A stretch of DNA of 64,000 bases from assembly GCA_934541105.1 (NCBI GenBank), contig CAKTDA010000003.1, positions 248,001 to 312,000 on the forward strand. Reading direction: 5' to 3'. Both the position numbers and the translations under genes were made by a program. The notes beneath the pieces are model-generated. The model searched no databases. It saw only the letters and a list, made by a program, of their open reading frames with translations, and was not told where the DNA came from. Source of the stretch: an uncultured Luteitalea sp. (GTDB lineage Bacteria; Acidobacteriota; Vicinamibacteria; Vicinamibacterales; Vicinamibacteraceae). Positions 58,108-64,000 of this stretch are shown piece after piece; the stretch's first letter is position 1; each line of letters starts with the position of its first letter.

Positions 58108-59481
58108 ATGCAGACGCCGAGCGATCCCCTGCAGGTGACTCGGGCCATCGCCGAGGCCGTGCGCGCGCGTGGCGGTCGCGCGCTCGTCGTCGGCGGCTAC
58201 GTGCGCGACGCGTTGCTCGGCGAGCCCTCCAAGGACGTGGACATCGAGGTGTTCGGCGTTCCTGCCGACGATCTCAGGGCGCTGTTGGCGCAGTGGGGAT
58301 CGGTCAACACCGTGGGCGAGAGCTTCACGGTGTTCAAGGTGCAGGGCATCGACGTCTCGCTGCCGCGGCGCGAGTCGAAGGTCGGGCGCGGCCACAAGGG
58401 TTTCGAGGTCCATGGCGATCCGTCCCTGTCGTTTGCCGAGGCGGCGCGTCGCCGCGACTTCACCCTCAACGCCATCGGTTGGGATCCGCTTACGGGCGAG
58501 TACCTCGACCCCCACGGCGGGCGCGCCGACGTCGAACGCCGGCTCCTGCGCATGGTGGACGCGCGCACCTTCGGGGATGACAGCCTGCGGGTGCTGCGCG
58601 CGCTGCAGTTCGCCGCGCGGTTCGAGTGCCGAGTGGACGATGCGACGGCGGAGGTGTGTCGTGCGACGCCGCTCGACGACCTGCCGGCCGAGCGCATCTG
58701 GGGCGAGGTCGAGAAGCTGCTGCTGCGGGCGCCGCGGCCGTCGATCGGGCTGCACCTGGCGCGCGACCTCGACGTGGTCGCGCGGCTCTGGCCCTCGCTC
58801 GAGGCGCTCGCCCACTGCCCGCAGGATCCGGAATGGCACCCCGAGGGCGACGTCTGGATTCACACCGCGATGGTGGTGGACCAGGCCGCGATGCGGAAGC
58901 AGCCGTTCACGTATCCCGAGCAGGTGTCGCTCATGCTGGGCGCGCTCCTCCACGACATCGGCAAGCCGCTCGTCACCGCGGAGATCGACGGGCGCATCAA
59001 GTCACCCGGCCACGAGGCGGAAGGCGTGCCGCTGGCCACGGCACTGCTCGACGCGCTGCAGGTGCACACGCTCGATGGCTATCCGGTGCGGCAGCAGGTG
59101 CTCGGCCTCGTCGCCTGGCACATGCTGCCCGGCGCGTGGTGGAAGGCGCCGACCCCGGTCTCGGACGGCGCGTTCCGTCGGCTCGCCCGCAAGGTGGACA
59201 TGGTGCTGCTCGGCCGGTTCTCCGAGGCCGACTGCAACGGGCGCGGCGGCACCTTCGACTGTTCGTTCGGCCAGTGGTTCCTGGATCGCGTCGAGACACT
59301 GGGCGTGGAGCACGCCCCGCCGGCACCGCTGCTGCTCGGACGCCACCTGCTCGATCTCGGTGTCGCGCCGGGCCCCGGGATGGGCGAAATCCTGCGCGCC
59401 GTCTACGACCAGCAACTCGACGGCCACGTCACCACGCTCGACGACGCGCAGGCGGCCGCACGCGCCCTGCTGCAAGGGTAG
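58108..59481 (+). CDS. cca: CCA-adding tRNA nucleotidyltransferase with HD domain
   Basis: The 457-residue product resembles E. coli Cca. The nucleotidyltransferase core has LVVGGYVRDALLGEPSKDVD with the two catalytic aspartates (DVDIEVFG), and RRRDFTLNAIGWDP. The specificity region is DDSLRVLRALQFAARF. The HD phosphohydrolase domain shows WHPEGDVWIHTAMVVDQ and ALLHDIGKP. It adds or repairs the 3' CCA of tRNA. It follows the dehydratase by five bases, an unusual partner set for a tRNA-maturation gene. Confidence 0.9.
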   Translation: MQTPSDPLQVTRAIAEAVRARGGRALVVGGYVRDALLGEPSKDVDIEVFGVPADDLRALLAQWGSVNTVGESFTVFKVQGIDVSLPRRESKVGRGHKGFEVHGDPSLSFAEAARRRDFTLNAIGWDPLTGEYLDPHGGRADVERRLLRMVDARTFGDDSLRVLRALQFAARFECRVDDATAEVCRATPLDDLPAERIWGEVEKLLLRAPRPSIGLHLARDLDVVARLWPSLEALAHCPQDPEWHPEGDVWIHTAMVVDQAAMRKQPFTYPEQVSLMLGALLHDIGKPLVTAEIDGRIKSPGHEAEGVPLATALLDALQVHTLDGYPVRQQVLGLVAWHMLPGAWWKAPTPVSDGAFRRLARKVDMVLLGRFSEADCNGRGGTFDCSFGQWFLDRVETLGVEHAPPAPLLLGRHLLDLGVAPGPGMGEILRAVYDQQLDGHVTTLDDAQAAARALLQG

Positions 59482-59487
59482 GGCGCT

Positions 59488-60273
59488 TCATCGCGGCGTC
59501 CGCGCAAACCGCCGCGCGATGCGATCGACGAGGCCGGGCATCAGCGCCGATCCCACTGCGGCGAGCCGCGACGGGCGATACGGATAGACGTCGGCGCGCG
59601 GGCGGCGCAGCGCAGCCACCATGGCGGCCGCCACGCGATCTGGCGACTGCCGCGGGCCGCGCCCCGCCACATCCTGGCCCCACTCGCGCGCCATCGCCTG
59701 CCGGAACTCCGTCTCCGTGCTGATCGGGTAGACCATCGTCACGTGGATGCCGGTGCCTGCCAGTTCGGCGCGCACCGATTCGCCGAGCCCGGCCTGCGCG
59801 AACTTGGTCGCCGCATAGGCGCCCATCCGCGGCACGCCCGTGCGCCCGACGATCGACGACACGATGAAGAGGTGGCCGCGCCCCACGCGGCGGAAGTGCG
59901 CGACCGCGGCGCGCGCGGCGTGGAAGGTGCCGAAGTAGTTCACCTCCATCAGCGTCCGCATCGTCTCGACGCTCGTCTCGTCCAGCGTGCCGTTGTAGCC
60001 GATGCCGGCGTTGCACACCACGACGTCGAGCCGCCCGGTCTCGTCGAGGGCCTGCGCCACGGCCGCCTCGACCTGCGAGGCCTCGGTCACGTCGCATGCA
60101 ACGGGCGTCGCATGGCCACCGGCCTGCGCGATGCGCGCGCCGACCGCGGCCAGTCGATCGACTCGCCGCGCCGCGAGCACCACGTGCAGGCCTTCGCGCG
60201 AGAATGCGTGGGCGCAGGCCTCGCCGATTCCCGAAGATGCGCCGGTGATCAGCGCAGTGCCGGTCGCCGCCAT
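59488..60273 (-). CDS. Short-chain dehydrogenase/reductase
   Basis: The 261-residue product has the classic SDR layout: TALITGASSGIGEACAHAF (cofactor binding), CDVTEASQVEAAVAQAL, VVCNAGIGYNG, the catalytic serine in IVSSIVGRTG and the Y-A-A-T-K pair in MGAYAATKFAQAGL. No signal peptide is present. The C-terminal region with RPRADVYPYRPSRL resembles SDRs that act on membrane lipids or fatty acids, but the substrate is not known. ATG 60273 is supported by TACCAT six bases upstream. It is divergent from the TolB-like gene, with 40 bases between starts. Confidence 0.88.
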   Translation of the reverse strand: MAATGTALITGASSGIGEACAHAFSREGLHVVLAARRVDRLAAVGARIAQAGGHATPVACDVTEASQVEAAVAQALDETGRLDVVVCNAGIGYNGTLDETSVETMRTLMEVNYFGTFHAARAAVAHFRRVGRGHLFIVSSIVGRTGVPRMGAYAATKFAQAGLGESVRAELAGTGIHVTMVYPISTETEFRQAMAREWGQDVAGRGPRQSPDRVAAAMVAALRRPRADVYPYRPSRLAAVGSALMPGLVDRIARRFARTPR

Positions 60274-60285
60274 CCGGCGATGGTA
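60274..60285 (-). promoter_or_regulatory. -10-like box, leaderless start of SDR gene
   Basis: On the minus strand TACCAT is followed by six bases and the ATG at 60273. It faces the + box at 60301. Confidence 0.42.
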
Positions 60286-60300
60286 GCAGCCCGCGGGTGC

Positions 60301-60313
60301 TATTCTCGCCGTC
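60301..60313 (+). promoter_or_regulatory. -10-like box, leaderless start of TolB-like gene
   Basis: TATTCT at 60301-60306 is seven bases before ATG 60314. Confidence 0.42.
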
Positions 60314-61408
60314 ATGAACGCTCGTCTGCTGACGGCCGCCGTGGCGGTCGCACTCGCCGCCGGCCTGCCGCACGCGGCCCCCCTTGCCACCGTGGCACCG
60401 CAGCCCCGGCCTGCCGTCGCGGCGCCGCCCGATCCCGCGGAGATCGCCAGGCTCGAGACGCGGCTCTCCGACATCCGGATGCTCACGACGGAGGGCGAGA
60501 ACGCCGAGGCGTACTTCTCGCCCGACGGGCAGCAGCTGATCTTCCAGTCGTCGCCCGACACGGCGGCGTGCGACCAGATGTACGTGATGCGGACCGACGG
60601 CACGGACGTCCGGCGCGTCAGCAATGGCGAGGGCCGCACGACGTGCGGCTACTTCACGCCCGACGGCAGGCAGATCGTCTACGCCTCGACGCACGGCGCC
60701 TCACCGTCGTGCCCGCCGCGTCCGTCGATGGCCCGCGGGTACGTGTGGCCGATCTACGACAGCTACGACATCTATCGCGCCAACGCCGACGGCAGCGGCG
60801 CGGTGCGGATCACGAACAGCCCGGGCTACGACGCCGAGGCGACCATCGGCCCGAACGGGCGCGTGGTGTTCACGAGCGTGCGCGACGGCGACATGGAGAT
60901 CTACTCGATGGCGCTCGACGGCTCCGACGTGAAGCGGCTGACGAACCGGCCCGGCCCTGACGGCGGCGCGTTCTTCTCGCCCGACGGCACGCGCATCGTC
61001 TTCCGGGGCCGGCACCCGGAGGCAGGCAGCCCCGAGCTGACGGACTACTTCGCGCTGCTCAAGGAAGGGCTGTGGCGGCCGACCTCCACCGAGCTGTACG
61101 TGATGGATGCCGATGGATCGAACCTGCGGCAGATCACGAGCAACGGCGCCGCCAACTTCGCCCCGTACTGGACGCCCGATGGCAAGCGGGTGATCTTCTC
61201 GTCCAACCTCCACAACGTGAAGGGGCGCAACTTCGATCTCTTCCTCGTGGACGCCGACGGCCGGAACCTCGAGCGGGTGACGCACCACCCCGACTTCGAC
61301 GGCTTCCCGATGTTCTCGCCCGACGGCACGCGGCTCGTGTTCGCCTCGAACCGCAACCAGAGGAAGAGCGGCGACACGAACATCGTGATCGCCCGCTGGA
61401 ACCCGTAA
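60314..61408 (+). CDS. Exported TolB-like beta-propeller protein
   Basis: The 364-residue product has a signal peptide (LLTAAVAVALAAGLPHAA). It contains about six WD40-like PD40 repeats with the pattern FSPDG or FTPDG and a following strand: AYFSPDGQQLIFQSS, GYFTPDGRQIVYAST, AFFSPDGTRIVF, PYWTPDGKRVIFSS, PMFSPDGTRLVFASN. TolB itself carries an N-terminal domain that is absent here. It probably binds proteins or peptides in the periplasm. Its stop is two bases from the GTG of the M20 peptidase gene, so the two are co-transcribed. Confidence 0.85.
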   Translation: MNARLLTAAVAVALAAGLPHAAPLATVAPQPRPAVAAPPDPAEIARLETRLSDIRMLTTEGENAEAYFSPDGQQLIFQSSPDTAACDQMYVMRTDGTDVRRVSNGEGRTTCGYFTPDGRQIVYASTHGASPSCPPRPSMARGYVWPIYDSYDIYRANADGSGAVRITNSPGYDAEATIGPNGRVVFTSVRDGDMEIYSMALDGSDVKRLTNRPGPDGGAFFSPDGTRIVFRGRHPEAGSPELTDYFALLKEGLWRPTSTELYVMDADGSNLRQITSNGAANFAPYWTPDGKRVIFSSNLHNVKGRNFDLFLVDADGRNLERVTHHPDFDGFPMFSPDGTRLVFASNRNQRKSGDTNIVIARWNP

Positions 61409-61409
61409 G

Positions 61410-62543
61410 GTGGAGCGCACGAGACAGCTGCTCCGCGACCTCGTCGCGATCGACTCGACGAACCCGTCGATCGTGCCGGGTGCGCCGGGCGAGGGGCAGG
61501 CAGCCGAGTGCCTGGCGGCCGCGCTCCGCGACGCCGGTCTCGACGTCACGACGACCGAGGTCGCGCCCGGCCGGCCCAACGTCGTCGGCGTGATCGAGGG
61601 TGCACAGCCCGGTCCCGCGCTGCTGCTCTGCGGGCACCTCGACACCGTCGGCGTCGAGGGCATGGACGACCCCTTCACGCCGATCGAGCGCGACGGGCGA
61701 CTCTACGGGCGCGGTGCGCAGGACATGAAGTCGGGGCTTGCGGCCTGCGTCGGCGCCGCGCGCCTGATTGCCGGCGAAGGCCTGCCGCGCGGCCGCCTGA
61801 TCGTGGCCGGCGTCGTCGACGAGGAGTACGCGAGCCTCGGCGCGGAGGCGCTCGTCCGCGACTGGCGGGCCGACGGCGCGGTCGTCACCGAGCCGACCGA
61901 TCTCAGTGTCGCGGTGGCCCACAAGGGGTTTGCCTGGGTGGAACTCGACACCCATGGGAAGGCGGCCCACGGCAGCCGGCCCGACGAGGGGCGCGACGCG
62001 ATCCTCGCGATGGGGCGCGTGCTCGGCGTGCTGGAGCGGTTCGACCAGGAACTGCGCGCGAGGCCGACGCACCCGCTGCTCGGCAGCGGTTCGCTGCACG
62101 CCTCGACGATCGCCGGCGGCACCGGCCCGAGCGTCTATCCGGCGCACTGCCGGCTGCTCGTCGAGCGCCGCACGCTGCCAGGCGAGGACGGCGCCCGGGC
62201 GTTGCACGAGATCGAGCAGATGCTCGTCGTGCTGCGCGCCAACGATCCGGAGTTCAGGGCCGAGGCGCGGCTCGTGGTCGAGCGTGCCGGCTACCACCTC
62301 GACGAGCGCGCGGAACTCGTGCAGCAACTCGCGGCGGCGGCCCGGGCCCGCGGGCTCGAGGCCCGCGTCACCGGCATGAGCTACTGGACCGACGCCGCGA
62401 TTCTCGGCAACGCCGGCATTCCCACGGTGATCTTCGGGCCTCGCGGGGCCGGCCTGCACGGCACGGTCGAATACGTGGACCTCGCGAGCGTCGACGAGTG
62501 CGCGTACGCGATGGCGGCCCTGGCCCGCCAGTTCCTGGCGTGA
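61410..62543 (+). CDS. M20 family metallopeptidase (ArgE/DapE/CPG2 type)
   Basis: The 377-residue product starts at GTG 61410. Two-zinc site landmarks are LLCGHLDTVG, YGRGAQDMKSGLAACVGAA, VDEEYASLGAEALV (catalytic and bridging Glu), TEPTDLSVAVAHKG and the late His of GPRGAGLHGTVEYV. A dimerisation domain with HGKAAHGSRPDEG lies between. No signal peptide is present, so it is cytoplasmic, in contrast to the exported TolB-like partner. Members release acyl groups or amino acids from N-acyl amino acids or peptides; the substrate is not given by sequence. Confidence 0.88.
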   Translation: MERTRQLLRDLVAIDSTNPSIVPGAPGEGQAAECLAAALRDAGLDVTTTEVAPGRPNVVGVIEGAQPGPALLLCGHLDTVGVEGMDDPFTPIERDGRLYGRGAQDMKSGLAACVGAARLIAGEGLPRGRLIVAGVVDEEYASLGAEALVRDWRADGAVVTEPTDLSVAVAHKGFAWVELDTHGKAAHGSRPDEGRDAILAMGRVLGVLERFDQELRARPTHPLLGSGSLHASTIAGGTGPSVYPAHCRLLVERRTLPGEDGARALHEIEQMLVVLRANDPEFRAEARLVVERAGYHLDERAELVQQLAAAARARGLEARVTGMSYWTDAAILGNAGIPTVIFGPRGAGLHGTVEYVDLASVDECAYAMAALARQFLA

Positions 62544-62592
62544 GCGCAGGCAGGGCGGCCTCTCCGGGCCTGGTCCTGCCGTAAGCAATTCC

Positions 62593-62862
62593 CTACTTGA
62601 TGCGGTGGCGGCTCGGGTCGCCGGCGTACGTGAGCTGATACGCGCGCCCGCCGGTTTCCCAGCCCGGGGATTCGTGATGGCAGCCGACGCAGCGCAGCGT
62701 CACGCGCGGTCCGTCCACGTGCAGGTACTTCTCATGCCCGTTCATCCCGCACAGCGCCTGGCGCAGCAGCATCCCGATTCGCGCGATCCGATCCGACAGG
62801 CGGACGGCACGCAGTGCCGGGAACAACGACTCGAACTGTGTGGCCTGGGCCTCGCTGGCCAT
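62593..62862 (-). CDS. Small CxxCH-containing protein, unknown function
   Basis: The 89-residue product has no signal or membrane segment. An N-terminal helix region (AVRLSDRIARIGMLLRQALCGMNGHEKY) is followed by two strands and RCVGCHHESPGWETGGRAY. The CVGCHH motif looks like a haem site but, without an export signal, is more likely a zinc or structural site. AAGGGAAA nine bases before ATG 62862 is an acceptable ribosome site. It lies alone between the M20 and proline dehydrogenase genes. I cannot assign a role. Confidence 0.6.
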   Translation of the reverse strand: MASEAQATQFESLFPALRAVRLSDRIARIGMLLRQALCGMNGHEKYLHVDGPRVTLRCVGCHHESPGWETGGRAYQLTYAGDPSRHRIK

Positions 62863-63046
62863 GATGCTTTCCCTTTCCTTGCCTCGGGCGTCTCGGCGCT
62901 GGGGTGCCGATACGACTGCCCTCGTTCGTGATGAACGCTGTGAGCGGCAAGCAGCGAACGGCTGGGCAGGTTGCGAGGAGCGTGCCAGGCGACCGGCACA
63001 GGGCACGCGCGCGGGTCCGGCATGGCTGCCGACGAGCCCGCGCGGC

Positions 63047-63982
63047 TCAGCGTTCGCGGAGTAAGCTCTTCAGTACGAACGCGACGTTCGCCGGCCGCTC
63101 GCCGAGGCGGCGCATGAAGTATGGGAACCATTCGCGGCCGTACGGAATGTAGACACGTACGCCGAAGCCTTCGGTGCGCAGCGAGGCCTGCAGATCGCGC
63201 CGCACCCCGAACAACATCTGGAACTCGAAGCGATCGGCCGCCACGCCGGTGTCGCGTGCGATGCGGCGAGCCGCCCCGATCATGTCGGGATCGTGCGTCG
63301 CGATGGCCGGGAACACGCCGGCCGGCAGCAGACGTTCGAGCAGCCGCACGTACGCCGCGTCCACCTCCGCCTTGGCCTGCCAGGCAACCGCCGAGGGCTC
63401 CTTGTAGGCGCCCTTCACGAGCCGCACCCGGGCGCCGAGCGCCAGCACCCGATCGAGGTCTTCGTCGGTCCGCTTCAACGCGGATTGCAACACCACGCCG
63501 GCATTGTTCAACCCCGACCGCCACACCCGCTCGAAGATCGCCAGGGTGGGTGCGACGAACGGCGAGTTCTCCATGTCGATCCGGACGAAGCAGTCGTGGC
63601 CGGCGGCCTGCTCGACGACGGCGCGCAGGTTCGTCTCCGCCAGCGACTCCGACAGTTCGAGCCCGAGTTGCGTCAGCTTGATCGAGATGTTGCGGCCGAT
63701 GCCGGCTTCGGCCACGCGGGGAATCATCGCGCGCAGGGCCCCGGTGGCGGCCTGCGCCGCGGCGGCGGTGTCCACGCTCTCGCCGAGCAGGTCGAGCGTC
63801 TGTGCCAGGCCCTGGGCTTCGAGCGCCCGGGCGGCCGCGATGGCTTCCTCGACCGTCTCGCCGGCAACGAACCGCCGCGCGAAGCTGCGCGGCGACCGCA
63901 TGCCGTACCGCGACGCCAGGTGCTTGAGGGTGTCGCTGCCCGCGAGCGTCCCGAAGACGGCCTTGGACAGCGCGTCGATCAT
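63047..63982 (-). CDS. Proline dehydrogenase
   Basis: The 311-residue product is a monofunctional FAD enzyme, like the Deinococcus/Thermus type, without the P5C dehydrogenase half of PutA. Signs of the TIM barrel are LDLLGESVD, ISIKLTQLGLE, FVRIDMENSPF, VRLVKGAYKE, AIATHDPDMIGAARRIA, FEFQMLFGVRRDLQ and VRVYIPYGREWFPYFMRRLGERP. The last is the family's substrate and FAD motif. It oxidises proline to pyrroline-5-carboxylate and feeds electrons to quinone. The partner P5C dehydrogenase gene is not in the window. The start at 63982 is the first ATG; its upstream region runs out of the window. Confidence 0.93.
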   Translation of the reverse strand: MIDALSKAVFGTLAGSDTLKHLASRYGMRSPRSFARRFVAGETVEEAIAAARALEAQGLAQTLDLLGESVDTAAAAQAATGALRAMIPRVAEAGIGRNISIKLTQLGLELSESLAETNLRAVVEQAAGHDCFVRIDMENSPFVAPTLAIFERVWRSGLNNAGVVLQSALKRTDEDLDRVLALGARVRLVKGAYKEPSAVAWQAKAEVDAAYVRLLERLLPAGVFPAIATHDPDMIGAARRIARDTGVAADRFEFQMLFGVRRDLQASLRTEGFGVRVYIPYGREWFPYFMRRLGERPANVAFVLKSLLRER

Positions 63983-64000
63983 GCGCGGGCGATCGGCCGT

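Noticed and set aside
62549..62580. GGCAGG...CCTGCC hairpin after the M20 peptidase gene
   Set aside because: Inner pairing is poor and no T-run follows, so it was not listed as a terminator.

Overview
The window is GC-rich chromosomal DNA (by eye roughly 70% G+C) with tightly packed genes on both strands and no intergenic gap above about 200 bases. There is no rRNA, tRNA, CRISPR array, phage or insertion sequence. The combination of Oar-like TonB-dependent receptors with an N-terminal carboxypeptidase-regulatory-like domain, many exported peptidases (M61, M28, M20), an exported TolB-like propeller, a MauG-type di-haem protein, PAS/hybrid histidine kinases and an eukaryotic-like protein kinase suggests a soil-type Gram-negative acidobacterium, perhaps of the Vicinamibacteria. 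That assignment is an inference from gene content; no marker gene such as 16S rRNA is present.

Layout. 1-9.7 kb: tail of a sigma-factor gene and its anti-sigma partner, a phosphopantetheinyl transferase, an AddB/AddA-type helicase-nuclease pair and an AI-2E-family transporter. 9.7-15 kb: a minus-strand run of flavoprotein, GumN-like protein, SurA/DsbA-type lipoprotein and hybrid histidine kinase. 15-19 kb: a two-gene unit of an exported Gly-rich protein and an Oar-like receptor, closed by a strong terminator. 19-26.4 kb: an exported protein, PdxH, a PLC-like phosphodiesterase, PilT, an ABC ATPase with its permease, and a second hybrid kinase. 26.4-37.5 kb: cyclophilin, a TPR-like protein, Ada and a Nei-type glycosylase, a molybdopterin-fold protein with a frameshifted MauG homologue, Lhr helicase, a small coiled-coil protein and phosphatidylcholine synthase. 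37.5-49 kb: M61 peptidase, a kinase-pseudokinase, a membrane GT-C/TPR protein, an LLM oxidoreductase, a second TonB receptor, glucokinase and a MerR-TPR protein. 49-54.7 kb: a TTG-start infA downstream of an AMP-ligase/ACP/PlsC fusion, divergent from a DisA_N-type protein, then a nucleoside-diphosphate-sugar epimerase-like gene. 54.7-64 kb: a beta-barrel protein, M28 peptidase, threonine/serine dehydratase, CCA-adding enzyme, an SDR, a TolB-like protein, an M20 peptidase, a small CxxCH protein and proline dehydrogenase.

How genes may work together. DNA repair is well represented (AddAB, Lhr, Ada, Nei). Membrane lipid synthesis appears in phosphatidylcholine synthase and the acyl-ligase/ACP/acyltransferase fusion, whose carrier domain would need a phosphopantetheinyl transferase such as the one at 0.7-1.4 kb. 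Several exported peptidases, a dehydratase and proline dehydrogenase fit growth on peptides and amino acids.

Most notable patterns. (1) About fifteen transcription-unit heads carry a -10-like TANNNT hexamer (or CATAAT) only 6-8 bases before the start codon, which suggests widespread leaderless transcription. (2) Four intergenic tracts are built of degenerate heptamers. (3) A hairpin with core GTCGACC-N4-GGTCGAC occurs twice. (4) A DisA_N-type domain has a degenerate second motif and shares a tiny divergent promoter region with the lipid fusion enzyme. (5) A soluble kinase has a second, clearly degenerate kinase domain.
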